A stretch of DNA of 64,000 nucleotides from Heterobasidion occidentale (GCA_039111635.1 JBCAQO010000002.1:248001-312000); one strand, 5' to 3'. Counted from the stretch's first letter, positions 43,201-55,076 are shown. Made by a program: numbers and translations. The notes: generated by a model from the letters alone, not told the origin.

Positions 43201-44089
43201 GGTATTCTGTCGGCACGCGGTCTTTTAGATCGGTCGTGTTGATTTCCTCCTCTAGGTCTTCGTCAAAACTAGCAAACCCCGAGGGTTCAGGAGCTACTTT
43301 TCTGATGACGGGTTCTTCTCTGCTATCCGTTGCGGGGGAGTCAAACAGTATTTGCACCTTTTCGGCGACTTTCTTTGAAGCTTCGCCCTGAGCGCTCTTT
43401 TCCAGAGTTCGCTGGTGTTCCTTCCCTTTGGCCTTTCGTTTCTTGAGCCATTTCCGAGCATCGCTTTGTCGGGATTTATGCTTGAGCGTTTCCAAAAGCC
43501 GGGATTTCCATTCCTTCGCTGGGACTTGACACCATTGTTCTTTAGTCCAAGTCCACGAAGGTCCTACCGGCCCAGAGACAAGATGCGGTTTCGTCCGCTG
43601 AGGAATCTTGTCGCCGCGTAGTTTCGCTAGCCATGCCTTCTTTGTAGGCTCTTCCCTTGCCTTGGTAAAAGTGTAGCGTTGTTGGCAGTCTTCGGGGCAT
43701 TGATCAAAGTGTACCTCACGGCGCCTCCACCTGATGGAGGGGTTGTGGAATTTCAGCCAATCTGTTCCTAGGAGCATGTTGTCTTTCCCTAGATTGGTGA
43801 TGAACATCTGGGCGCGTTCAGTATGGATTCTCCCCCATCTGTCCTTGACGGTGAGATTCGCGTCTAAGCCTCGTCAAATGAGGCCTGCCTTGTTGACGGT
43901 GTCATCGACATTGCAAACACAGATAGGGCGGTTTAACGGGTAGGTTGGCAGGTTGTGCTTTCGTACCCACTTTTCGTTTACCAAAACCCCTTCGCAGGCT
44001 GAGTCGATGGCAGCTCTGGCTCCAGCGCTTCTCCCTCGAGTTGTCAATCGCACGTCAAGTTGAATGGGGGTAATGATGTGGCTGCTCAT
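40235..44089 (-). pseudogene. Element B pol (protease to chromodomain)
   Basis: One frame broken by four in-frame stops: TGA 43874-43876, TGA 43169-43171, TGA 42908-42910 and TAG 41900-41902. The last three replace CGA, CGA and CAG in element A. Domains: retropepsin-like protease with AAIDSACEG (D-S-A where D-S/T-G is usual), reverse transcriptase with YMDD (about 42635-42650), RNase H (VTDAS), integrase zinc finger and D-D-E core (TDFVTDLPES, SDRGPQFAAKF, ETERVNQEVEQF), and a chromodomain (YLVKWVGYSEADNTWEP) ending at 40235. The integrase/chromodomain part (40235-41830) is uninterrupted. Confidence 0.9.
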
Positions 44090-44166
44090 TGCTCCGATTC
44101 GAATACATGACGGAGAATTGTACTCGGGTTTTCTTGACCCCCTCTCTTCGGCTGGTGAAGGAGAGG

Positions 44167-45438
44167 TCAGGAAAAATCCACCGTTAGATCCGTCAACATC
44201 TGTTTTGCCTTTACTTCCCCTACTTCTCTGAAGAGCGCTCGGACACCATTAATATCACTGATGGGTCCGTCGCCTTGTCGTCCGTTAGGCGGTACGTAGC
44301 GCTCTCCATTGCTCTGGCATGGTCCTCTGCTCCTTGAGGGAGGGTTCTCACGTTCCATCGGATGACTAGATTGTGGTACCCGACCGTGGTGGCCATGAGA
44401 ACTCCCCTCCTCCAATCCTCTATGAAGTCCCGCATTATATCCCAACGGGGATTCTTGCTCGTCTTCATCCTCCAAGTCTGTAGCACGAGTTCGTCTACTT
44501 CCTCCACGTAGCAGTCTGCGCGGATATCCTCGAGACGGTTGAACGCTTCTACGCGGAGACCGGCAATCAGCTATCCCATGTCCTGCCTTCCCACAATTAT
44601 AACATGAGAAGGGAGCGGGATTCTTGCCATTGTACACCCGCTTATTTCTGTTGGTGTTTCGCTTTCGTGAGGCATCAACGTCCATATCAACCATCTGGTT
44701 GTTTATTCTGTGAGGTGCTGTGGTGGAGTTATGGCGGAGAGCGGGTTGGAGGTGAAAATGATTGATGAAATTGCTTCGGAATGAGGTGGAGTTGGCAAGG
44801 ATCGCCTTTTGAGCACTTCGGGCTCTCAGCCGTCCGTCTACTTCACAGGCGGTATTGATCCAGTCTTGGATTGTATCGCTCGGCGGTGTTTCCTCGTCAT
44901 AGATCTTGTCCATAACTCTTGGGTCGAGCCCTCTCTGGAAGTAAGGAACTTGTTCCTTGTCGGTGATGTCGGCATCGGTGGCTATAAGGGCGAACTGATT
45001 GGAGTATTCATCCACCGTCATCTTCCCTTGGGAAAAGGACATAAGAGCACTTTGAGCCTTGTCCGTGAGATTCGTCTCCTTGAATTGAAGTCTAAACTTT
45101 GCAAGGAAGTCGGCCCAAGTCCCGAGGTCTCGAGGCGGCTCTGCCCCAACTGTCTTCTTTAGGAAGTTTTCTGCCCATATGCCAGCTGTTCCATCTCTCA
45201 TGCACGAGAGGGCGAGGGAAACTTTGTCTTCATCCGTCTTGTATCGGTCTGATTCCACTGTGAAAAGGAGGAGGCAATTCACGATAAACTTCTGTGATCG
45301 TGTTCTATCTCCGTCGAAATTATCGGGGAGTCTAAGCTTGTCCCTTCCAGATGATACTGTTGTAGGGGGAGCTGCAATATCTGTCATATTGTTATTGTGT
45401 TCGATGGTTCGGGTATTGATCAGTGTTTGAATATCCAA
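44167..45438 (-). CDS. Element B gag
   Basis: Capsid-type Gag (LRLPDNFDGDRTRSQKF) followed by a CCHC zinc knuckle CYNCGKAGHGIADC (nucleocapsid) and an Arg-rich and acidic tail. It lies in a different frame from pol, so either a programmed frameshift or a mutation separates them. The first ATG in good position is in NNNMTDIAAP (about 45385); the frame is open for a long way upstream without any ATG. Confidence 0.85.
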   Translation of the reverse strand: MDIQTLINTRTIEHNNNMTDIAAPPTTVSSGRDKLRLPDNFDGDRTRSQKFIVNCLLLFTVESDRYKTDEDKVSLALSCMRDGTAGIWAENFLKKTVGAEPPRDLGTWADFLAKFRLQFKETNLTDKAQSALMSFSQGKMTVDEYSNQFALIATDADITDKEQVPYFQRGLDPRVMDKIYDEETPPSDTIQDWINTACEVDGRLRARSAQKAILANSTSFRSNFINHFHLQPALRHNSTTAPHRINNQMVDMDVDASRKRNTNRNKRVYNGKNPAPFSCYNCGKAGHGIADCRSPRRSVQPSRGYPRRLLRGGSRRTRATDLEDEDEQESPLGYNAGLHRGLEEGSSHGHHGRVPQSSHPMERENPPSRSRGPCQSNGERYVPPNGRQGDGPISDINGVRALFREVGEVKAKQMLTDLTVDFS

Positions 45439-45861
45439 GGATGTGGACTCAGATGTTCCTTCTTCTTCCTCCGATGTATCCGGGATTTCCGGTTTGGGGT
45501 TTCTATACTGGGGTGGCTCTACCCAGTCTTCTGCTATTTCGTCCCAAGCCCACTCAGCTTCTGTTCCGTCTTCTCTTGTGAAGAAATATCGTCCTCCTCG
45601 GTATGAGCAGTTATCAAAGTTTGGAGGGGCTAATTGATTGGTGTCGGAGTAATACCAATGGTTTCCCCTTTGATGGATAGGATGATTATCTTGTCGGAGT
45701 TGGTTGTGGGTTCGTCTAGTGCCTGGTGGGTATCCTAGGCCTAGGTCTTGCTCCAGGGTGTGTGAAGTAACACTCTCCGGTGGGGGTCTATGCCACTGAT
45801 GAGGGTTGTGAGAAAGAGTGTGGCAGCAAGCAAGGTGTGGTGCAAGGTAGGGGCAAAAGTG

Positions 45862-45871
45862 AGTCTATTCT
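45862..45871 (-). promoter_or_regulatory. Element B self-priming site
   Basis: AGAATAGACT on the minus strand, next to the 5' LTR and complementary to AGTCTATTCT at the predicted RNA start (46070-46079), as in element A. Confidence 0.65.
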
Positions 45872-45873
45872 AG

Positions 45874-46476
45874 TGTTACAAACTGCTCGTTTGGTAACCC
45901 AAGAGTAACAGGTTCTTCCCTAGGTCGCACGATGTACTGAGTGGTGGACGAAGTCTTGACTGTATCAGGCAATGATACAGGAAGGTTCAATGATGATTCT
46001 ACCGTAGGAAGACGGTAGAGAACGAAGGGTAGCAGTAGGAAGACTGCTACTGAACGAGGAGAATAGACTGAAGATCCTCAGCCTATTCTATGGGCATTAT
46101 ATACTGTATAGGGTCTAGGGTAAGAGTCCGTATGCTTCTCCGGGTACCCATCCCAGGAGAGCTGTGGTCGCCGTCTCTCTTAGCCGGTGCCTACTCTTGT
46201 ACTTCTCCAGTTGCACCGATCCATCCTGGTGCGACGAGGTGCTTACCCATAAGCCCTAAGCCCATGGCATGTGAATGCCTGTCTTATCAATCCGCTGTAC
46301 CCTTGACCCTTCCCATATACCCTCTACCGATGTCTTGAAGAACCATTGGTTTGGTTGGACCATAAGGACATGCCGAATACCTTGGTGTACGCTCCGTAGT
46401 GGAGCCGCCTAGCATGTGATGCTTGAACCATCGGATAGACCAGCCCCGATGGGCTCCGATCGGTCAAGTCATAACA
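45874..46476 (-). repeat. Element B 5' LTR
   Basis: 603 bp. Leader stems CTACCG/CGGTAG (45999-46018) and GTAGCAG/CTGCTAC (46029-46050), both with the taggaaga/TCTTCCTA loop. The second stem differs completely from the matching stem of the 3' LTR. Confidence 0.9.
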
Positions 46477-46489
46477 ACTGCTATGGGAG

Positions 46490-47215
46490 CTACTTGAAGC
46501 ACCAACCAAGTCGAAGGCACAATCATGTAGTGCCCAGGAAGGACTGGCATGTACCTCCGGGGATCTTCCGCCCCATCCATGTGTGAGATTGTGAAGGTAG
46601 GGCCTTGTCGTGGAGGACAAAGAAATTCATTGGTGAGTAAATCAATCGAAACAAAGGCATCTATCCCAATAACAAGTATGTTGACAGATAGAGGCAAGTA
46701 GAGATCAAGAAGCATGTGGGACGAAGCAGAAGATAGGATGCAGATGAGAGGCAATAAAACATTGTGAACCAGATGGGGGAAGGAAACGAAGCGGATGGGA
46801 TGGCTGGGGGACAATGTAGCATGGGTTAACATAAGGACAATGAGTGGTAAAGGGATGAAAGCGATATTCTAGTGAGCCATATGAGTTTCCTGTCTCTTAC
46901 ATCCTCGCAGAACACCCTGACTTGCCCCTGCCCCAGATCCTCCAGCTGCTCATAATCCATATCAGGTTTGCTGATCGCCGCACAGTGAATGAAGACGCAC
47001 TGAAGCGGCCACAACTGAGTGTCATTGTCCCTGGGCTTCTTGACTCTCGCACCCTCCAGCTTCGCCCCAGCATGTCCACACTGTCTCATCGGGAGTTTAT
47101 TCCAGAGCTTGTGTGTAGCGGATGACACCGCCTTCTTGACATTAGAGAGTCTGTTGCTAGGAAGGGGGGAGGGGGGAGGGGGGATTGCAATGACGGAGTG
47201 GACAGAACGGGCCAT
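46490..47215 (-). pseudogene. Unknown gene cut by element B
   Basis: Two exon-like stretches. One (within 46826-47215) reads GHAGAKLEGARVKKPRDNDT and ISKPDMDYEQLEDLGQGQVR with a GTAAGA donor after VFCED; the other (about 46490-46625) reads FLCPPRQGPTFTISHMDGAE then VLPGHYMIVPSTWLVLQVAP and runs into the LTR. Not recognised. The rest was not found on the other side of element B. Confidence 0.4.
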
Positions 47216-49147
47216 TTGAAAGGTCTGAGGGGGCGAAGGTGAGTCTTACCAAGGACGGTGAGTTACTAAAACTCGCCGCTATTCAGAACAGTATTTGGAT
47301 GGAGTGTCAAAGGATGTGCATGACTGGTACTCAGCCAAGTGGTTGTTTAGCGAGGTTGAACCAATTGAAGAATTGTGGCCGATGTGGAGGGGAAGATGAA
47401 GAGTGTGGCTTGTGTAGCACGATGATGGGCCTGCGGAATCTATCGAGAATGGGATTGTAGGTCTTCTGCTCATCAACCTTGTGCAGGCCGTTTGGAGTGA
47501 CTGTAATGCGGGGTAAGTATGCAGTGAGTATTAGTATTCAGAGGCACTCACAACGGAACAGATGCATTGCAGAATTAGTCATTGAGCGAGTGGACAATGG
47601 GTAGAAGCGGCAGGCAATTATTGGGGTGGTGGTATCTCCGTTCGCTCATGTGGTCCACTACTCATTTTGTTGATCTCTGGCTCATTTACTAACAATACAA
47701 TAATCTTATTCTTGATTCAGACACACCATACGATACATGGTCGTGTTTTACACTTCTGTAGAGGACAAAGCATAATTTTCACGAACCTACCCCAAAACAG
47801 AAGAAAGACATTGACGGTGACATAGGCGCAGTGATCAAGAATACAAGGATGAAGATGAGTGTCATGTTCACAAGTCCGGACATGTGGCCCCACACCGAGA
47901 GCTGTGCGGGCACGCTGATGAGCGCGCCACCTCTCTAAGTGCAGAGACCCCGTTTTTCGCAGTTCTACGAGCACTAGCACACTGACCTCAGGGAGTACCC
48001 CAGACACCGCCAGGGGGCCCCGCAGCCTAGAGCAATTCCCTCTGACGCCCACTACAACCTCAGCATTATGGTATCCGGTCAACGTGGTCTTCTCTAGCGC
48101 CCCTCAGTCATCACCTCGCATCATCTCGCTTATCCCTACGCGTATCGCACAATGACCTCAAGCCTGCGGCACCCGCAGAGACATCGCCAAGCTCTCGCCA
48201 TACACCTCGCAAGCATTGACTGCACGGACCACACCGCGAACAGCTCCACGACGCAATATCGCAGAGAGCTTTATCGTGTGCGCTTATTGGGTAGTACAGG
48301 TCCTGTGATCCATTGCCCCTCCACCCTCCTAGAGTTTACCTTGTCTCACCACTACACCTCTTTACTAAATATTGCTTTGTCTCTCGACCGCGGCGCAACA
48401 GAACCTCGCGGTCTGCGAGCACCTCTGCGCGTGGTTTTTCTTTATCTTTCTATGTTATGGTCTTGATTTACTTTACCTTACGAGTTCGCGTTTACTATAC
48501 TTACTTCAACTTACTATCAATACCTGCCTACGACGCTGCAATACACTAGTTCCAAACACCCCTCTGTTTAGAGCTCAACTTCACAAGAAGATCTCGCTTG
48601 TATCGCGTCGCATCGACATCGCACTCGCTCGACTCAGCACTCGTCACCTTCATTGCCGCTATTGTCAGGGCCTTTGTCGCTGCCCTTGAAGTTGCCTCGG
48701 TCACTCGCGTCTTGACCTATGGTCCACTATCTCGTGTCACACGAGAGTATTCTCGCGTGACCTTGCATCACCTCGCCCAATATTTCAATATCACGCAGTA
48801 CGTATCTCGCGACCCGTCTCGCAACTCACAAGGGTCTCTCAATATTTGTAGTAAAGTCAGCTCTCCGCCTACCCTGTGTTTAGTGGTGTGTTTTTTGTTG
48901 TGTTTTTGCACGCAGAGCCATCGCAAGCGCATCAGCGCGCACACACGGCAGGGTCGGTTGGCTAGTGAGTCGGACAGTCAGCGGCATGCATGCGTGTGAC
49001 ACACCAGGAGAGGCTTCATAGTAGGATCTTGAGCATGAAGTGGTACGTGACACGCCCTTGGAAGCTAGAAGATTGACAGATTGTGAGTAAGGGGAAACAC
49101 TAGCAAGGTGTACAACTGGTGTGCACCGTGGGGACCTGTATGACCAA
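47216..49147. other. No gene supported
   Basis: A plus-strand stretch near 47280-47400 (SEQYLDGVSKDVHDWYSAKW) looks protein-like but is isolated. 48100-48850 is pyrimidine-rich with 'cactcgcgtc' repeats; nothing recognised. Confidence 0.4.
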
Positions 49148-50208
49148 TGATAAGCATGCACCCGCGCTAGGGTCCAAGGGAGGTATTTGGGAAGCTTTGG
49201 GGAGATATCGAACAATGCTAGATGAGTACCAAAGACGCCAACTCGCACCAAACACGGTCGGTCTCTACCCGACCGACCGCAAGCCACTGAAGGACGTTCG
49301 GCAGCACTTGGGTCAGTTCGCCCACACTTCACATACTTACCATAACCGCACAGGAGTGTTACAATAGGTGTTTACAAGATCAGAGCCAGTATTCCGTGTC
49401 GGCCGATGTGCTCCGTGAGTTGGTCGGTCCTTATCACTTATCTTCCCGACTTCCACATGGTCGGTCAAATGTGATCTTGCACCATTACTTGGCCACCCTG
49501 GTCGTACATTACTTCTTCCTTATTTTCATTGGTTCTCCAACGCCTGTTCCTGCTACCTATGCTCGGGCGATGGATCCCGAACATTTGGGATTTCGCCATC
49601 GCTGATTAACTTTTACCTTATCACCTTTGGAACCCATATGGACATCTCACCTACCTTCTTATCTTCTCTGTTTGCTAGGGCTTGGCGCCCATTCGACATT
49701 TACTCTCATTTCTTGTTCGATATTTTACTTAGGCACTCTGTTTACTATAAAAACCTACATACAACTCTGGAATAAACCAGCTTTTTCACCCCACAGTTCA
49801 GAGCTCATTCACAACCGTCTCAACCATTGAAATTGTCTTCGTCGACTTCCAAAAACTTGCCATCCTTGTTGTTCGTACTTGTCTCTTTGCTTGCACCCCT
49901 CATCCTCCCCCGTATATTGTCAGAGTCCCGTGTGGCTCTTGAAGCACGTAGTTGTTGGTTGCGACACTACCTTCTCGTTACCAACCGAATCCCCGACTCG
50001 ACCAACTGAACGTTCGGTTGGTGTTCGGCGCAGTCCCAAAACTATTCGGGCACTATAATCTCACACTCCCCGTTGCTTCTCAGTATGCCATCGATTTCTA
50101 AAGTTATCACTAATAATTCCTTGTGTATTAGATACTAGCTCCAGCACCCCTGCTCTAGAGGTTGTTTTAGTGTTGTGCTTGGCACTTAGAGCCACCTTTA
50201 GCGTATCA
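49148..50208 (+). mobile_element. Solo LTR, same family as 6826-7903
   Basis: 1,061 bp, starting TGATAAGCATGC and ending in a degraded TAACA (tatca). It aligns along its whole length with the nested insertion in element A in opposite orientation and keeps 'ctataaaaacctac' (about 49743). No clear target duplication, so older than the nested copy. Confidence 0.8.
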
Positions 50209-51019
50209 CTGACCCTCTGTGCATGAGGATGGAGATGCTGCTGCCAAGCGGTGTGGTGAGCGTGGACATCAGGTGCGCATACAACGAATGCACCAGAGGA
50301 TATTGAGCCCTTTTGGGTGACCTGGGAGTACTAGGGCCAGGATGAGCAGAGGAAATCAAGCTCGCTGTCGTCTAGACAGCTGTGGTCATCCCCTCAAGGT
50401 TTTGCTGGACGTTGAGGGTGATGGCACTACGCCCAAGCACCACTCTAATCAAGGAAGCAATCAGTACTAAGGAGAGAGGATGCACACACACCGAATGCAC
50501 CGTGACCGCCTTCTATTTCGCCCTCCAGCACTGAAACCGCCGCCGCATCGAGAATTGCACCTGTATCGCCATGTAAGTTGATCTTGGTGTGTTAAGCAAA
50601 GATGCAATTAAGCAGGAATTACAGGGGAGCTGGTCAGTGATTTGCGCGATGGGCATCAGCGGGGCAAAAGGCATCGAGGAGGTAAGTTGTCACAGCACAC
50701 TTTCCACCCCCCGACTTCAACATGCAAGATGATGGCGGCAACGATGGTGGGCACAAGTGCACATGCGGCACCGAGACGGATGCCTGCATTTGTGCCCGCA
50801 TCTATTCACCGTGCACGCAAAGATCGCTGTCAAGCAGTGGGAGGCACTGGGTGAGGTGCAGCTGAGTGCCACCAAGAACTCTTCATCATGTGGGAAGTAC
50901 ATTGCATACTAGCTTTGCTTTGAGGCTTAGAATCTGCTCACCCATATGCTCCCTGGCTGATTCCCTTCAAACTAAGCTGCGTCTTTCTGCCTTCAACCAA
51001 CACACTCTTTCCACATGCT
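50209..51019. other. No gene supported
   Basis: Short open stretches only; nothing recognised. Confidence 0.4.
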
Positions 51020-51475
51020 CAATCAATCTCACGACTGGCACACCTCTCTCAATGGCGCTATCGTCTATGGCTGAAAGGCTTATCTCTGTCCGCACCTCGA
51101 CCTGTGTTTTTGGCTCGCAGAGGGGGAATGTAGGTACATAGGAAGTGTGTGGAAAAATGCGGGTAAGAAGGCGTGTGATATGTTGTTGGATGAACTGGTG
51201 CATCATTCTTTCCACTCACATTTTTTCCTTCTGCTTTTCTCGCTCTATTTTATTTCCAATATATGTTTACACTGTTCCCGGCGCATATTTTTCCAGTTGA
51301 CGAGTATCTCATTTGCTCAGTACGCTCTCTACGAGCTGCAAGATGCGCCTGATGCAACTGTTTCACCAAGCGCATGCATGCTCGAATAATCCGGCAAAGC
51401 TCTCGTTTTTCCAGACAAAATACATATACATTTCCACGCGTGTTAATGTGTGGGTTGATTTCCTAAGAGGCCACG
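51020..51475 (+). pseudogene. Second COG3 relic
   Basis: DNA-level similarity to the 18.5-19.1 kb COG3 copy: 'cgactggcacacctctct' start, 'tacgagctgcaagatgcg' and 'tgggttgatttcctaagaggccacgtac' correspond to the same order there, including the intron between. All frames are broken; far more decayed than the first copy. Confidence 0.6.
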
Positions 51476-51539
51476 TACGTCTGTCTTCTCTTTTTCTCTC
51501 TACTCTGCAACGGTTCCAGCTCCCTCGACATCTCAGGCC

Positions 51540-52345
51540 GCATCTTCTCCCCCTTTGCCTCCTAGGTCTATGCATCCTTCTCGTCCTTCGACAACCACAA
51601 CGACGCAAAAGATGAGCTTGGCTGCAAGACCATCAAGGAGAACATCCGGGAACTCATGTTCGACAAGGAGCACAAGGCGGTTGTGCGGCTCTCACTTGGC
51701 AAGTGTGCTGCGACCCAAACCAAAACCGGGACGACATTCAGGCAAGGTTCTGAACTATTTGGGATTGTGGAGGGCATGCACGACAAGTTGTTGATGGGCC
51801 CATCTAGCATCGAGCACTGAAAACCACAAGATAAGAATGACGTGGATGGCAGGCGCACCCCGCTGAAGGAGCTGGTGAGCCCCTGCGCAGGAGATGACGG
51901 CGACAAACCACTTGCAGACACGCCGTTGAGACTGCGGAAAATTCAGTGTTTGTGTTCGCCGTTACCCTCTTTGTCTCCTGTGTTTGGCAGCATCGAGGAC
52001 ACGTGTGGGGGCATGTCGCAGTTCTTTGACAATGAAGCCAATGCTCCTTCTGCGGTGGGACCAGGTGGGAGCATGGATCAAGCCCGCTGAGGCACCACAA
52101 GGTGCATTTTTGCAGATATTTGTTTCTGGCACTATTAAGGAAATCCTCAAAAGAGTAAGATTTGGTGAACTGGCCGACGTGTTCAACGAGAATCAGGTGT
52201 GTGATCTGTTTGACCGTCTTTCCTGTTGCTCATATTCTTGATGCGTTTCATTGATGCTGGTCACGAAGCTCGCGCTCAAAGTGGACGCGATGCTCCCGCA
52301 GAAGGCAGATTTGATTCTCGACAAAGAGCAAAAATGCTTGCTCCA
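51540..52345 (+). pseudogene. Unrecognised gene relic
   Basis: Exon-like pieces: ASFSSFDNHNDAKDELGCKT, NIRELMFDKEHKAVVRLSLG (about 51570-51700), FLQIFVSGTIKEILKRVRF with ELADVFNENQV (about 52105-52197, then GTGTGT), and LALKVDAMLPQKADLILDKE (about 52265-52325). They lie in order on one strand with stops between. Probably one host gene, family not identified. Confidence 0.4.
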
Positions 52346-53300
52346 GGCCGTCTAGTACGCCCTTATGAAGAAACCAAACTCTGTGTGATGGAAAATGGGT
52401 TCGTCTACTCTCCTATCTACATAATGACACTCCTATGACATCTCATTCATATCGCTGTCCCCCATAGATTTCTCACTCAAACACGCCTGGATGTCTCTAG
52501 CCTAGAAATCTGCCGCCCCTCACCTTCTCGCGCCTGCATGCAGTCCTCCCCCACGATCAGCCTGTGCAACTTCGTAGGCTTCCCCTTGGCATGCTCACAT
52601 TCTCTAATACGGGCGACGCGCCTTTGCACTCCCCCTTGGCCCAACTGACACTAGCCCCCTCGCACCTGGCAGGTACCGCTCCTCGGCTCCACTGTCTACC
52701 TCTCCGGAGCACATGTGCCAGCGCACTGTGTTCGACATGCTCCACGTAGAAAAGCCAAAGCCAAAGCTAGGATGCTTTGAGTTCATCGAGGCGAGTCGGA
52801 CAAGGAGGACACACTTGAGTTTGGCTGGGCCCAGCAAAGCACAGGCGATGAGGATGAAGAGGGCAAGGAGGAGCTAGACAAGCTCATCGAGGCGCTCAAG
52901 GTGCTAGAGAAGCAGTGAGTTCCCTATTTCCTGCCTTGCTGGTTTCTGCTTGCATTTGCGATTGGGTGCCGCGCAATGGATGCTGTGACCTAATCATGTT
53001 CTATAGCCATAATTTCAAGTAATCATAGCTAATAAATTATAATGCTCTGCCTAATTGTCGCCTAATTTTGCTCTCATCAGCACTAATTGAAGTGCATTTA
53101 TGTTTGATTAATCCAAATTAGAGGGGGTGTGACCAAATAAACTCTAACCCTAAATGATCATAATTTAGCATAGCTTAGCATAATCATGTCTTATTAGATC
53201 AGGTTTACGGGGGGGGGGGGGGGGTAAGCTAAAAAAGTCTAATCCTAATTTTTCACAATTTAGTATAGCATAACATCCATTATGGCTAATTAGAGCTTAA
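52346..53300. other. AT-rich island and G run
   Basis: 52980-53300 is AT-rich, with two degenerate copies of a roughly 100-bp segment containing 'taatttagcatagcttagca' and related text. A run of about 16 G lies at 53209-53224. No gene. Confidence 0.6.
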
Positions 53301-53890
53301 TACAAGGGGGTGGTTTCCCAGATGATGTCTGACTTGAGGCACATATCCTAGTTGCCTCCTAACTAGGTCTTATAGGATTTCTCGTTTTCAACTCTAAAAC
53401 TAGACTGGGTGCTCTACAAGGAAAAGCTAGTTCCTCCATGTCCTCAGACACCTCGCCTGGAATTGAACTAGGACAACCCCAATATTCTTTTAAGGAAAGG
53501 CAGCAAATACGGAAGTGCCTTAACCTTTTATAGGCAGGGTTCTGCGACATGGATTCCCAAATATCTGTGCTTCACCAGAATACAACCATGCTCCACAGGT
53601 CTATGGTAGTTTAATGTCATCTCAGACAGTGGTAGTTTAGTATCATTTTGGATAGAGATAGTTTAGTGCCATTTTGGATGGCTAGATAGTTTAGTGTTAT
53701 TTTGGATAAGGTTAGGTTAGTGGTTAGGTTAGGTTAGTGTCATTAGGTTAGTGGTTAGGTTAGGTTAGTGTCATTTTGGTTGGCTAGATAGGTTAGTGTC
53801 ATTTTGAACAGCTAGATAGTTTATAGTTATTTTGGACCAAGCCTTTGGTAGTTTTATATCATTCTAGATGTAATTTAACCCTACGTTGCC
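53301..53890 (-). mobile_element. Relic of a third Gypsy 3' region
   Basis: Aligns with 37840-38230 of element B in the same orientation: 'agttgcctcctaactagg', the tRNA-like block with T-arm CCTAG-TTCAATT-CCAGG (53456-53472), and a series of 'tagtttagtgtcattttgga' repeats equivalent to the 3' motif. Many C-to-T-like changes. No coding part or LTR was found beside it. Confidence 0.65.
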
Positions 53891-54740
53891 ATCGGGGCAT
53901 TGTATCTAGTAAAGAGACGGCCAACTTATTATGGTATTGGGGATTGAGTTTGTAGAGATCTGTTGCACAAAACTCATAAATGATGATTGTTGTAATAATG
54001 GCTATCTCAACAATAGGGAAACAAGATAGAAGAGAAGACGATGCACTGGCGGCTGCATTAGCCAATGCTAGTGGCACAAAGCTGAGAGCAGGCTGCAAAG
54101 CTGCTTTAGGGGCCACAAATACCTATAGTACTGATGCAGGTGCTAATGACATGAGCATGGGTACTACCGGCGCTAGTAGTAAATTGGCCCCAACTCATAG
54201 TGCTGTTTAAAAAAAAGCATCTTGAGCTCTGTGACGCTTTCCATAAGGTTGTTGACTTATGTCTTGACACCTCAGACATGCTTGAGCAAGACCAAAGTAG
54301 AGACCAGTAGGCTCTGCTCCTAGCTAGTAGTTGGGTTGGACATAGATAGAGTTGGTGAGAAGGTAGGGCTGCAAGGCTGGAATCGTCCAGTGGCGTTATG
54401 GTATAGGGGCATGCAGTTGTGTGTGAGATTTAAAAAGGAAACATAAATGAATGCAACTGCAAGCATGGCGGTGAGCAAGGAATGTAGAGCGTGAGCTAAG
54501 AAAACATGCCCACGAGCACGGCGGTGAGTAAGGAACAAGAAGAGGATGGGCCATGCTTGTGGCTATTACGTATGGTGGTATGTAGGGATCCAAGCGAGAC
54601 AAAAGAATAAGAAAAGTGGCCTTACCAAGGCATATTGGACAAGGCTTTTTAAATATGGTAGGTGGCACCAGAAGGCCACGTTAACCCCCAGGCAAAACCA
54701 CTCCATCATTTCTTTGCCTGATCCCATCATATGACCTGTC
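53891..54740. other. No gene recognised
   Basis: A 76-codon frame (53980-54210, Ala/Thr/Gly-rich) is open but unconvincing. Imperfect 'ggttaggttagtg' runs lie just before, near 53710-53790. Confidence 0.35.
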
Positions 54741-54766
54741 ACATGACCTTCCCTCATCACGCAGGT

Positions 54767-54879
54767 CACGTGGTATGTGGCACCAGAGATCACGTGATTT
54801 GAGTGACCCTGCTGTGTCACACAACATGACCTTCCCTTGTCACACCAGTCACGTGATGTGTGACACCGGAGATCACGTG
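54767..54879 (+). repeat. Cluster of four CACGTG palindromes
   Basis: CACGTG at 54767, 54791, 54850 and 54874, in a roughly 83-bp unit repeated almost twice with GTCACGTGAT-type contexts. CACGTG is the E-box bound by bHLH factors, but the spacing follows the duplication, so this may be only repeat sequence. Confidence 0.5.
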
Positions 54880-55076
54880 ACTTTGCGCTCTGGGTCGTGT
54901 CACGCGTGATTTGAGTGACCCCGTTGTGTCACGCGGTGCTGTCACACCCCCCTGTCACATCCCCTTTTTGGGTTGAAACGAGGGGCCGAAAAATTTGATT
55001 TTTCAAACCTTGGCCGGCGGCCTCAAGGAGGACCTCGTTGGGATGGGCTCGAGTCCAGGAAGACGATGGGGCCGTC

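Larger units (their letters stand above)
35643..46476 (-). mobile_element. Element B: Ty3/Gypsy chromovirus, decayed
   Basis: Same family as element A, opposite orientation, with gag (including zinc knuckle), protease, reverse transcriptase, RNase H, integrase, chromodomain, downstream ORFs, a long 3' region, polypurine tract and two LTRs. No target duplication (ccacc before, actgc after), and the two LTRs differ markedly in one leader stem. Four nonsense codons lie in pol. Confidence 0.93.

Noticed and set aside
47717..48082. 121-aa minus-strand protein
   Set aside because: No recognisable motif, no splice structure and atypical composition; probably chance.
53700..53790. Telomere repeat (TTAGG-like)
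   Set aside because: The 'ggttaggttagtg' runs are short, irregular and derive from the decayed Gypsy 3' motif.
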